Shown here in pieces: positions 22,458 to 32,456 of a stretch of DNA of 64,000 bases. The translations under genes and the position numbers were made by a program. The stretch comes from Entrophospora sp. SA101 (taxonomy: Eukaryota; Glomeromycota; Glomeromycetes; Entrophosporales; Entrophosporaceae). The stretch is from contig CAUDNR010004256.1 in NCBI GenBank assembly GCA_958430865.1, positions 19,114 through 83,113 on the forward strand, in the 5' to 3' direction. The notes beneath the pieces were generated by a model. It made no database searches. It was not told the DNA's origin and was given only the letters and a program-made list of their open reading frames with translations. Every line of letters begins with the position of its first letter. The first letter of the stretch is position 1.

Positions 22458-22655
22458 ATGAAAACTTTGAATTATTGGACATTGAACTGGAAGCTTATCA
22501 TATTAATATCATCTAGAACCCTAACGATTGTGTGTATTTCAACCGCATTGATAAAAATGTCGTCATCATCATCATATCCGTACATCCGTAAATATGCGCC
22601 GGCGACCACAACAGCATGGACACAAAAGCAAACAGAATTACAAGCAGGCTATTAA
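22458..22655 (+). pseudogene. Chimeric ORF across the inversion junction
   Basis: An ATG-started 65-codon frame. Residues 1-31 come from block sequence shared with 51750-51841. From the 9-mer GATAAAAAT (22550-22558) onward it reads the last exon of the SANT-like gene (KMSSSSSYPYIRKYAPATT, ending QTELQAGY and TAA). The parent exon is at 54206-54315 on the minus strand. The fusion is in frame by chance; there is no evidence that it is expressed. Confidence 0.6.
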
Positions 22656-24897
22656 TTATCGTCGATGAGACAAGATAATGATAAAAGATCGACAAAGATA
22701 AATAATAAAATAATAAATAATTTTTACTTTTTTAAATTTTATTTTAAATTTTTTGTATAAAACTTTTTTTGTATAATAAATAAAAAAGAAAAAAATAAGA
22801 TTTTTGATTTGTTCGGATTCTCCGTTAAAGAGGAAAAACGTCAAAGAACGAATTATAATTATAATTAAGCATCGATTTACTTAAGTAATCGACGGCTGAT
22901 TTGTTTGTTTGTTGATTTATTTATTCTATCGTTGAGATTAAAAAACGATATTATAATTTCGATCTCCGACTCTCGAATCGTGATTTGCTTATGCGCGACT
23001 TTCCCTTCATTTCCCCTCATTTTCCTTGCTTTGGACACAGATATTTTTAAGTTTGCGATACTAGTATGGTATTGGTTTACCGTATATAATGATTACATTT
23101 GGTCCGTGTGAATGTTTATTAATTTAATTTAATTAAATTAATTAATTAATTAATTAATAACTTAATTTAGAGAATAGTTTTTTTATATAGAGAATTTATT
23201 CACTTGTACCAATCATTCATTTTTACTATCGGCGAAATCGATACTTACTATTAGTTAGTTTATAACTCAGAAAAAAAATTTTTGCTTACAAAGAATAAAT
23301 ACATAAATATTTATCGTAAAAATGATAATGAATTGGAGAAAACAAATAATAATAATAAATAAATATAAAAAAATATAATTATTTGTTTTTCTTTTTTAGG
23401 CAATGAATTTAAAGTGAGCACGCGTATGCAACTTATCATATTAATAAAAAGCAAAGTATATAAATAATATATAATAAATAATCAATATTAATATAAATAC
23501 AAATGCACAAAATATTTATATAATTCCAGGGATCAAAATCTTGGTTGTACTACTATCAAATGAGGTCCTCAAATTTTATTAACTGACTGATTATCGAAAT
23601 CTTTTTTTTTTTGTTAGTCCAAAAACATGGCAATTTTTTCTTTCCACTCACGTTCAAGGACTAGTTTTTCATTAGCTAGACGAGGCCGGAAAACCATCTC
23701 TGTCTGGGTCACATAATGACATGGTTCCTTAAGTTATTATTCAAGCATTTTGTTTCTCATTAAAGGTCACTTCAAATGATGTGTAGGTTCGTATAGACGT
23801 TCTCACCAGTAATGGCAACTTTTCTCATCTAGAAACTGCTAAAGCCTTTTACAACATTGTCTAAAAAAAGGATTACATTTGGAGAGTTTTGTGTTTATTT
23901 TTTGGCCTTAATTAAATTGTGATTAGCGGTGGCAAAAACAACAATAAGTGAACCAGGGTCTATCTAAAAGAATGAAAGGGACGGTCGATAGCAGTAGCAT
24001 TATTTTAATAGCTCTACGACCTAAGGATCAATCATGTCTTTCATTTTCCCAACGACGAGAAAAAATGGTTCTTTTTCACATAATTACACTCTGTATGGTA
24101 AACTTTTATTTTGGACTTTATTCATTCATCAAGAGACAATTTTAGAGTATCTGACAAATATGACACTATACATTCATTAGAAAAACTAGTAGTAAATATT
24201 CTATGTATATTGTAAAGAAGATTGACGTGAAATAAGCAAATAGTTAATGTAGCGTAGAATATTACATATAGATCATTATTCCCTGAAAGGAAAAATAGGC
24301 TGAATTACTGATATCTAAAATATTTTATATAACGATTATTTTGATGACAAAAATGAACAAAGTGTAAACATATTTATAGTTAGCGTGGGAAACAATATTA
24401 CATTCGTTCATTATATAATTCAAATCCATTACATCGATTAGTCCTTCACGAGAAACAATTATTTGCAGTAACATCAAGGTTCGATTAAATAATCTGTGAT
24501 AATATAACAGTTATATATATATATATATATAAATTTACAATGCAATCATGACTAATGATACATGCACAAACAAAAATGGAGAGCTACAAGAAAACGAGTC
24601 CGTTAGATGTAATTAAATATTTTTTTGCAAAATTCAGAATATATTATTAATAGTAACATTGATGTATGAAATTCTCCAATGCAAGGTTTTGGAATCATAA
24701 TATAAAATCCTAAAGGTTTCAAATTGTCTTCAACGAATATAGAATCCAATTCCACTACTCTGGTCTTGGTCGAAGGTAGTGTTCCATGTCGCAATCCAAA
24801 AAAGGAAACAAAATGGTTGTAAAGGTGGTTGCAATCATTTTTATATGACGCAAAGATGGTAGCAACCATCATCAAAAGTTGCAGCCTGTATCCTTAG
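22550..24897. repeat. 2.35-kb inverted repeat, arm A
   Basis: Reverse complement of 51964-54311: coordinates of matching bases always sum to 76861, so no indels are needed over 2348 bp. One mismatch is visible at 24887 (51974). It begins in the last exon of the SANT-like gene and otherwise contains that gene's 3' flank, with no convincing gene of its own. The longest frame at its far end, the minus-strand ORF 24603-24875, has no recognisable domain. Confidence 0.95.
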
Positions 24898-25023
24898 ACC
24901 AGACTTGGCTGTTATCATAGAGCATTAATTGTTGGCAAGAGTTGGTTAGTATCAGAAAAGGAGAGAATTTAGGAAAATAATTAATTAATAAACACTATTT
25001 TATGACTTTCCTCTTAACATCAG

Positions 25024-25239
25024 AGCACACAAAATCAATTTCAGAGTCCCCAACCCCATCCTACCATCTTTACCCCTGAGGCAGGATTGTTGCAGTCAAC
25101 TTTTCAGTTAGCATGTCAGCAGCCTTCTCTGGTCAGGAGAAGATTAGATAGGATTCACAAAAGAATCCTTGAAATTGATGCAAGCTCAATAGATTCCAGA
25201 GCTATACTACCCCCGGGATTTAATTGCATCATTGTATAA
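25024..25239 (+). CDS. Coding-like exon of unknown family
   Basis: After a CTTAACATCAG acceptor-like site the frame runs STQNQFQSPQPHPTIFTPE, then LLQSTFQLACQQPSLVRRRL, then HKRILEIDASSIDSRAILPP to a TAA at 25237. A possible donor (GTATAATT) precedes the stop. The Gln/Pro-rich start and basic-helical middle look coding, but no neighbouring exons were identified and no family is recognised. Confidence 0.3.
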   Translation, partial: STQNQFQSPQPHPTIFTPEAGLLQSTFQLACQQPSLVRRRLDRIHKRILEIDASSIDSRAILPPGFNCIIV

Positions 25240-25684
25240 TTGGGGGATGAGGTCAAATTAGCCTTATGTACATGAGGAATGTGAGAGAATGACTGTAATG
25301 CGCTCATAGTAGCATTTGTGTTTTGATGTTTTAAAGTGTCCAATAATCAAATGTTGCATATTGAAATGTTTCCTTTCCTTCCTCATCTTTATCATATTGC
25401 CTTATCATCTTTTTATAATTGTAATATTAATATCAGTGATGATTACACAAAAACAAAAACAATACAAGTCCTACTTCAACAGTTTGATTTTGCAATAATA
25501 TTTATACAAAATAAAAGATACATGTATTAATATTTATAAAAAAAATCAATTAAAAAAAAAAAAAATCAATACAATGCAACAAAAAATTGTGTATCTCTCA
25601 CCATCAATAAAAAACGCGTTGTCTTCTTCAGAACAAGCCATTCCAATCAGCAACGTTTATGCTTTCCCATTTATCTGGAAAATT

Positions 25685-25853
25685 CACATGACAAAAGATC
25701 TGCAATATAAGGGAAATTTTCAAATTTTTATTTTGTTTCAATTCGTCTATTTTTGATATTAACTTTTTTGTGTAACACATCATTTTAGGGCTAAACATAG
25801 TAAATTCGGTAACTTGTGCAACTTTGAAGCTCAAATTCTCCACAACAACATGA
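25685..25853 (-). repeat. Diverged copy of the 30116-30542 element
   Basis: The reverse complement matches 30249-30425 with many substitutions. Shared strings include CATGTTGTTGTGGAG, AAAGTTGCACAAGTT, AATTTACTATGTT and TATATTGCAGATC. The terminal repeats of the other copy were not found here. It overlaps a 90-codon open frame (25628-25900), which may be fortuitous. Confidence 0.6.
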
Positions 25854-26257
25854 CATATAAATGAGATGAAATCATGATTTTGTAGAGGCTTCAAATACAC
25901 GATTTATTTTGGGGTATTGCATTTCCATTTTTGGAGAATTTGAAAATCTACACATCATATGTGACATGTGTTGATCAAATCTCTTTATCTTTTATTCAAA
26001 AAATATCAACATGTCTTTTTCTAAAAATAAAAGAAAATTCAAAAGTTCCATAATAGATCTAAATGTGTAAGTGTTATTTATTTGAAAAGAATGATGATGG
26101 TTACAATTGCCACCACTTGCCGCTCTAGTTCTTTTAAAAAAAAGAAATTAAATTATTCAAGAAAGGAATTTAATCAATGATATTCAGAAACAAGAAATAA
26201 TAAATGTCAGGAATGGTACTATCCGAAGTGTAGCAACCCTACATGGTGTTGAAGATT

Positions 26258-26267
26258 NNNNNNNNNN
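26258..26267. other. Assembly gap (10 N)
   Basis: A run of ten N. It lies inside the decayed Tc1 region and between the two copies of the 20-kb block, so the order and spacing of the copies rests partly on this join. Confidence 1.
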
Positions 26268-26724
26268 GGTGCTATCAATTTTAAAGGGAAGGTCGGTATT
26301 TATATCTTTACTGAAAACCTTGACTGCCAACTATATCGTAAAATTTTAAATGAACAACTTTACGATAATGCTGATGCATTAGTAGGTGGACGATGAGTCT
26401 TTCAGCAAGATAACGACTCTAAGCATACATCTAGGGACGTTATGAATGATCTGAATACCGTCTTCCAAGACGTGTCCTTGCTCGGCCTTCACATAGCCCA
26501 GCTCTCAATTCTATTGAGAATATATGAGCTATTTTGAAGTATAATGTTGAGAAACACGTCAAAAAAATGATAGCAGAAAAAAAAAGTTTTAAAAATAAAT
26601 TTATCGGTATTATTAGGGAGGAATGGGAGGGGATCGAAAAAAACGTCATAGTTAATAGCATCGGTAGCATGCAAAATCGAGGTCAAACGTGCACCGATGC
26701 TGAAGAAGCTCACACAAAGTACTA
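26268..26724 (+). pseudogene. Tc1-like transposase, C-terminal part, decayed
   Basis: The frame reads ENLDCQLYRKILNEQL, DNADALVGGR, a TGA in place of Trp, then VFQQDNDSKHTSRDVMN. This is the second catalytic-Asp region of Tc1/mariner DDE transposases. After a frameshift it resumes ARPSHSPALNSIENI, a second TGA for Trp, then AILKYNVEKHVKKMIAEKK to a final TAA at 26722-26724. The expected P-D-L-N-P-I-E-N-x-W is A-L-N-S-I-E-N. The 5' part is lost in or beyond the gap. Dead copy. Confidence 0.85.
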
Positions 26725-26741
26725 ACACCATAATAAAAGTT

Positions 26742-27109
26742 ATAGTCATACCATTTGGCTTTAAGAAAAAAAAATTTTTTAGAAATTTTTAATAAAGCGC
26801 ATTTTTTATTCATAAAAAATTACGCGCCATTACTTCCGCCGGGGACTGTAGTTAAAGTTTCTGTTCGTAATACAAATTCTTATTTTAATTCGAATCGTTA
26901 TTATTTTTCTATTTTAATTATCCGTTTTATTGGTTTATTCGTTTTATTCACTCCAATTCATAACGAATAAACAAATAATTCGAATAAATCTTATTCGAAC
27001 TATTAAAATAGTAATAATGGTGAAATATTATAATAACAACCACTAAAGGCGAGATATTATATAATAACAATAATAAATAATAGTAATAATAACGATAGTA
27101 GCAGTGATA
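26742..27109. repeat. Tandem repeat unit 1: Tc1 3' end plus flank
   Basis: A 368-bp unit repeated directly at 27110-27449. It contains the element's terminal repeat, whose outward reading is CAGTCCCCGGCGGAAGTAAT, ending at 26848 and followed by TA, the usual Tc1/mariner target. The remaining 260 bp is flanking DNA. Confidence 0.85.
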
Positions 27110-27449
27110 ATAGTCATACCATTTGGCTTTAAGAAAAAAAAATTTTTTAGAAATTTTTAATAAAGCGCATTTTTTATTCATAAAAAATTACGCGCCATTA
27201 CTTCCGCCGGGGACTGTAGTTAAAGTTTCTGTTCGTAATACAAATTCTTATTTTAATTCGAATCGTTATTATTTTTCTATTTTAATTATCCGTTTTATTG
27301 GTTTATTCGTTTTATTCACTCCAATTCATAACGAATAAACAAATAATTCGAATAAATCTTATTCGAACTATTAAAATAGTAATAATGGTGAAATATTATA
27401 ATAACAATAATAAATAATAGTAATAATAACGATAGTAGCAGTGATAATA
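27110..27449. repeat. Tandem repeat unit 2
   Basis: Identical to unit 1 for the first 298 bp, including the Tc1 terminal repeat and the adjacent TA. It then lacks a segment of about 30 bp (CCACTAAAGGCGAG and on) and ends in the shared GTGATAATA. Confidence 0.85.
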
Positions 27450-28008
27450 TAATACCAGCAAGCTTAGTACCATCTGTAAGTTTTTCATCAACTGGGATTT
27501 ATTTAGGTTCTTAACCGGCTAAAGTTTTTCTACCGGCCAACATCATTATCAAAAATAAATATTATGTTCATATTCCTTTTTTATTCGGATAATTTATGAT
27601 GTAATTTTAGATGTAGGGTATTACATTGGTCTCTTTATTCGAACAATTGTGAAGAAGAAGAAGAATTATTATGAAAGAGTTAAAGAGTTAGTTGAGATGA
27701 CAAGATTTTTCCTTTTAATATATATACGCACTTTTCCAATTTAGAATTTGGTGCTGTCCACGATTATTTTAAATATCGACATTATACGACCAAGGAGATG
27801 TTTTTTTCTTATCAATCGAAAAAGCAAATGGCACATTTATTGTTTGTTTGTTAAAATCTTTTTCATATTAATATATTAAATTTCAAATTCCCGAAATGAT
27901 AAACATTTTAATAGATAAATATGGAATTCATATGGCAATAAAAAAATGTGACAACAAATCTATTATGTCATAACTTATTTCAAAGGTTTACTTGCTAATT
28001 TAAAAAAT
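27450..28008. other. Coding-like debris, then LAMTOR3 upstream region
   Basis: From 27450 to about 27595 one frame reads IIPASLVPSVSFSSTGIYLG, a TAA, then PAKVFLPANIIIKNKYYVHI. It may be a remnant of a gene interrupted by the Tc1 insertion. The rest has no recognised feature. Confidence 0.3.
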
Positions 28009-28887
28009 ATGGAATTAGAAACTAGTGAGGTATTTAATAATAATAACAATAATATTAATAAATGTTGTTTGAAATTAATTTATTTATTTTTATTTTATAA
28101 AGGATTTACAAACATATTTTGACAATTTGGTGTTAAGGCAAGTTTGTTTTGAATTTACAAAAAATATTTCGATGAATTAATGAATTAATAGGATTAGTAA
28201 ATGTGATTAATTAGCATTTTGGAATAAGCATGTATACCTTCATATAATATAATACTATTCTAACAGGGTGGATGGATTGAAATCTGTAACAATGACTGAC
28301 AAAGATGGTGTTGCAATAATAAAATGTAAGAATCAATGTAAATCGATTAAAATTTCCAAGAATTGAAATTAATTTTTAATATTTGCAACTTTTCATTTTA
28401 ATAATAATAAGCTGTAACAAATAATGCATCCATTAAAACATTTGAGCATATATTATCAGCGACTTTTGGAGTTATCAGTGACCAGGTAATTTAATTATGT
28501 AAATAGAATCCATGAGTGAGAAATAATCCATTCATCTATAAAAGAAAAATTATAATAAATTTGTAAAATTATTTAAATAACTTAGGCATCGAAATTAGGA
28601 TTAAAAGAAAATAAATCTATAATTAGCCTTTATGGAATTTATCAAGTCATACAATTTAATCACGCACCATTAATTACTATTTTAATTGCTGATTCTGAAG
28701 CAAACACTGGTGAATATTATTATATTATATAATATACAATATTATTATATATATAAATACTAATATTATATATGTATATACACCATCTTATGGTGAAGGC
28801 GTATTATTAGATCTTGGAAATGAATTAAAAGAAATAGCAGATTTAATATCTGCAACATTAATTGAAAGACAAACATCAGCAACATAG
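28009..28887 (+). CDS. lamtor3: LAMTOR3 / MP1, Ragulator subunit
   Basis: Six exons: 28009-28029, 28103-28137, 28267-28325, 28412-28485, 28586-28709, 28799-28887. They give 133 codons plus TAG. Residues follow the Roadblock-fold LAMTOR3 family: VDGLKSVTMTDKDGVAIIK, FGVISDQ, ASKLGLKENKSIISLYGIYQ, VIQFNHAPLITILIADSEAN. The animal protein is 124 aa. It pairs with LAMTOR2 in the Ragulator scaffold on the late endosome/lysosome, anchoring Rag GTPases for TORC1. Intron 2 has a GC donor (AAG|GCAAGT); using it restores the frame and the expected L-R-V-D-G-L-K junction, whereas the GT two bases downstream would not. It is convergent with the R-SNARE gene, 249 bp away. It appears intact. Confidence 0.9.
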
Positions 28888-29136
28888 TATATACTTTGTT
28901 ATTATTTGTTATTTTTTAATTTTAAGAAAAAATATTTATATAATATTAAATAATAGTACAAAGAAATAAAATATATCAATAATAAGTTTACATGTGTTTG
29001 CAAACTAGAGAAAAACAACAGTAATAATAACAATAATAATGAATACCGATTCTTTTTCTTTGGTTTTCATAGACAAAAAAGAATAAATGAAATTTTGAAA
29101 AGGTGAGTGAGTTGACAATTAAAGGTGGGTTTTAAA

Positions 29137-29690
29137 TTATTTTTTATTGAGAACAATTGGTACTACAAAAAAATTTTGATTAATTAATTGGTATGCTTCT
29201 TATTATAATATATATTTCCAATATTATATAAAAATTGATATTACTTACAAATAATAATCAATAATAAAATGATTATGGTAACAGCGATAATAATTCTCAT
29301 TTTCATATCTTTCCACCACATTTGTTTTCGTACTTTATTTGCCCCACGACGAAATCCTTGTGCTGATACTGACAAATTTTCTATTTAAAAAAGATAGTGA
29401 GGAGATATTACTAATTATTTAAATTATTTAAAGTTTTTCTTTATTCTCCAACATAATTTCTTTACCGGTTTTATCTTGTAAAGTGTCTAATCTCTCTCCT
29501 CTTACGGCAACGGATTTAAGGTTATCACGCATAACTTCTACTGTCTCGTCGATTTTTTTTTGAATTTCTGCAGTTTTTGAAGGTGGTCCACCAGCAGCGC
29601 CCTCCTTAGGTACATATGGATCATATGAAGACCTGTTGAAAAAAAAAAAGATTATTAATGTCATTGGACAGTGACGATTTTAAGTAACAT
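29137..29690 (-). CDS. Synaptobrevin/VAMP-type R-SNARE
   Basis: Exons on the minus strand: 29689-29690 (A and T of the start codon), 29466-29632, 29249-29380, 29137-29162. They give 108 codons plus TAA, the normal size of fungal Snc/VAMP proteins. A Pro/Gly-rich head ([17 protein letters not shown]) precedes a SNARE motif ([20 protein letters not shown]), with the zero-layer Arg at position 45 ([16 protein letters not shown]). A juxtamembrane [11 protein letters not shown] and a C-terminal membrane anchor follow. It acts in vesicle fusion at the plasma membrane or endosomes. All three introns are GT-AG. The start is the least sure part: the frame needs a split ATG (AT|G) across a 56-bp intron. 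Intact. Confidence 0.88.
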
Positions 29691-30115
29691 TCGTTCATTC
29701 AGTCAGTTAAACAAAAAATAATTATTTTCCATTGCAAACTAACTAATTAATCTAACTGATTTATTGATTCAATCTGCCCAAATAAAAATTTCAATATGCT
29801 TGGTTTCTTTTATTTCAATATAATAAAAATAATACATACATTATAAAGTATTTTTATTATTTCAATGATTTCTTGAAGAATGCTAGGTGCAAGTATTTTA
29901 TTATTAATGGCAAAGAACCTTTTTGAAATTATTTTTTGAATAAAGTTTACGTGCACAAACTATTTATTATTATCAATCCAAGTACAAAATAACATCTTTT
30001 TATAAATAAAATTTCTGCTTATAGTTATGTTGTCGCACATCTTAAAATTTCTAGGGGGTAGCAGGACCCCGGAAACTATAGATAGGTTACTGGGGTGTAT
30101 AGTGCAGGACACCTA
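29691..30115. other. Intergenic
   Basis: The R-SNARE upstream region and AT-rich DNA up to the MITE. A GC-richer patch near 30050-30110 lies just outside the element. No gene seen. Confidence 0.35.
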
Positions 30116-30542
30116 GTCCCTACAACTTTTATTAGTCTTGCAAATCCTTTAACTCCTCCGAAAATGGAAATGTGTGACCTAAAAAACAAGATGTCATTTT
30201 GAAGCTAAGACCTTTTTCTACAAAATGACATTTTCATTTTGTTGAGATGCCATGTTGTTGTGGAGGAATTAAGCCTTAAAGTTGCACAAGTTTAACAAAT
30301 TTACTATGTTAATCCCACAAAGTGACGTGTTACACGCAAATTTTTTATATTAAAAATGAACGAATTGGAAGAATTGAAAATTTTGAAATCTATATTGCAG
30401 ATCATTTATCACGTGATACCAATAAAGAGAATGCAACGTGACAAATCTATTTTTAAAACACGTGACTGTAAAAATTTTATTGCATTTTTGATTGTGAATT
30501 TTTTCACAAATCTGTCGCTGTGGCGCAGAAAGTTGTAGGGAC
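30116..30542. mobile_element. 427-bp MITE with TA target duplication
   Basis: Ends are GTCCCTACAACTTT and its inverted copy AAAGTTGTAGGGAC, flanked by TA at 30114-30115 and 30543-30544. TA duplication with short inverted ends fits a Tc1/mariner- or PIF-related non-autonomous element. A 60-codon ATG frame (30356-30538) lies inside but has no recognisable domain. A diverged relative without clear ends is at 25685-25853 in the opposite orientation. Confidence 0.75.
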
Positions 30543-30987
30543 TATATACTAGGAAAAAAACCCCTTATTTACTATTAGACGAAACGAGTTTATATATAAT
30601 AAAATATTTAGATGTTGGAGAACTGTACAAAATATCATTAGTGTAATGTTTACTTTCTTAACGATAATAGTTTCTCGAACGGTATTTTAATGGTTGTAAA
30701 AATACAAGTTAATCTTTATTATCTTAAGATGATGTCCTTTATATATATAAAATTACATAGATTGATAAAATATAAATAATAATATAAGATTGATAAAATA
30801 TAAATAAAATATAAATAATAATAATCATAAGATTCTTATCAATCTATCCGGAAGATTTTGTGGACATAGATAATAATAATAAATATAATTAAAGACACGA
30901 AATAATTGATACAAATAATAATAATAAATGTGTCACGTTTCTAATGTAAATATTTATGTACCACCCCGATGTTACACATGACTTCGG
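30543..30987. other. Intergenic
   Basis: Very AT-rich, with ATAAT-type simple repeats. Presumably includes the upstream region of the WD40 gene. No feature identified. Confidence 0.35.
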
Positions 30988-32362
30988 AGTAATTTGTTAC
31001 AATTAGTTTGTAAAAAATTAAAAGAAATCATATACAATAATCATTACTTTAATACTCAAAAAAATTGGTTTCACATTCAATATAAACACAGGTCTTGCCA
31101 AGATTATGGTAACAATATCATATCTTGTTTACAATTTAATGCCCAAAAAATTGTTTCTGCATCTGATGATTGGTGCATCAAAGTTTATAATACATCTAAC
31201 AGTAAAATAATACATAGACTTGAATGTCATGAGGGTGATGTTAATGCATTACAATATATTAATACAGTATTAGCATCTGGATCAGCAAATAATACAGTTC
31301 GTATTTGGACCTTAAAGAAGGAATATGACTCATGTATTTTCAAGTCACACAAAGGCTATTATGTGTCTTCAAATAATAACACCAGAAAATATTATACTCA
31401 CCAGCTTACTTAACTTCAAAAGTGATCATTCATATTGTTTCACTAAATCACTATCTGACAATAATCAACAATATCCCTTACATACTTTTTGTGGTCATAC
31501 TGACTCTGTTAATGCTTTAGCAAGTTCAGGAAAAACTTTAATCAGTGGTAGTGATGATGGTACCATTAGAATATGAAACATCACAACTGGAGAATGCATC
31601 TAGTGTCTGCAACATTTACAAAAAGTTTGTTCTGTAGTATTGGATGTTAGAAGAAAAGGATGTATAAGCTAAGGTTTCTGGTCAAAACTGCTTCTATTAG
31701 TAGCTGAAATTGTCCAAACTAGTTTGGGCTTTGAGAAAACAGTTTGGACCAGAAACCTTAGTATAAGCAAAAGTGCAGATGGCATTGTTAAAATTTGGAA
31801 CATTGAAGATGGTACTAAACTCCAAAGACTAAATTTATCATCAAATCATATGCATAGCAATATTTTTATTATTATTAAAGAAAATTTTTTTTTTATATAT
31901 ATTTAACATGATTGATAAAATATTTTAATATTATTTAAGCTCCTCTTCTTTGTTCAAGTCCTCCACTCTATCTTTCAAATGAATACTTTGCTTCTATCAC
32001 AGCAATCATTATAATTCATATAATTGATTCAAATAATTACAAATGCAAACACTTGTTTGTAAATCCAGGACGATGTGCAGGATGTAAAATATCATGTTTC
32101 CAGCACAATGTAGATAAACTTATATGTGGTACAAATGAAGCACTGCATATATGGGATATGAAATCTGGCAAACGTGTTTGTGATCTATTGACTGGATTAA
32201 GTGTATGGTAATGTATTATCAGGAAAAAAAAATTATATACAAGTACTAATCAATCAATCAATCAATTATAGGCAAGTGAAATTTGATGAACAGATGTGTG
32301 TTGCAGCTGTACAAAAAAATTCAGAAACATGGTTTGAAATCTTTGATTTCAATGCATTATAA
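30988..32362 (+). pseudogene. F-box/WD40 protein gene, longer copy, broken
   Basis: The frame begins with LLQLVCKKLKEIIYNNHYFN, the end of an F-box-like helix. It continues with WD40 blades: ISCLQFNAQKIVSASDDWCI, then HRLECHEGDVNALQYINTVL and SGSANNTVRIW. The F-box start is missing because a stop lies just upstream. A one-base frameshift near 31345 moves the frame; the next blade (HTKAIMCLQIITPENIILT) is in another frame. A TGA stands at the blade Trp near 31574 and a TAG follows. The 3' exons, including a GT-AG intron, remain open to the TAA at 32360. F-box/WD40 proteins are substrate receptors of SCF ubiquitin ligases; this copy is probably inactive. The duplicated block starts at 31386, inside it. 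Confidence 0.75.
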
Positions 32363-32456
32363 TTGCTATTGTGTTTTTAACATAATATTATTGTTATAAG
32401 ACAGATGTTATTCAAAAAAAAAAAATCCTCAAGATTATGTATATAATTTATAATTT

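Larger units (their letters stand above)
17751..22549. other. 4.8-kb gene-poor stretch, copy 1
   Basis: Holds an (ATT)n microsatellite at 18118-18165, an A-rich (ATGA)n tract at 18693-18775 and a (GTT)n(GCT)n tract at 19550-19592. Two minus-strand pieces look like terminal exons: 19245-19325 (DKHPRGKIGRIKQGNDPDFY then a stop) and 20075-20131. A plus-strand piece at 19953 (MAQAKSHHPPIDSSLFSWS) is followed by a stop, with a membrane-like frame downstream (FFGTSLRVFMGNLVFFLIV). None can be assembled into a gene. No RNA gene seen. Copy 2 equivalent: 47043-51841. Confidence 0.35.
2079..22558. repeat. 20.5-kb direct duplication, copy 1
   Basis: Matches 31386-51850. The spacing between copies is 29307 bp up to about 3565 and 29292 bp from there to the right end. 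The change is a 15-bp indel inside a transposon relic. All predicted ORFs after position 5300 have identical translations in both copies, and a long ATT microsatellite has the same length in both. The left edge falls inside a WD40 gene that is complete further upstream only in copy 2. The right edge is at the shared 9-mer GATAAAAAT (22550-22558). Confidence 0.95.

Noticed and set aside
22656..24145. ORFs inside the inverted repeat (22656-22844, 22905-23111, 23948-24145)
   Set aside because: Short, hydrophobic or AT-driven frames with no domain; both arms are identical, so conservation between arms says nothing about coding.
1..26724. TGA at positions expected to be Trp in several genes (145-147, 2267, 26395, 26527), suggesting TGA codes for Trp
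   Set aside because: The intact genes (HGD, CSTF2, ArfGAP, methyltransferase) use TGG for Trp and have no in-frame TGA. All TGA cases are in genes with other frameshifts or stops, so this is ordinary decay.
26755..27338. Two identical 71-codon ORFs (26755-26970 and 27123-27338)
   Set aside because: They read through a Tc1 terminal repeat and its flank, start at TTG rather than ATG, and are copies made by the tandem duplication.
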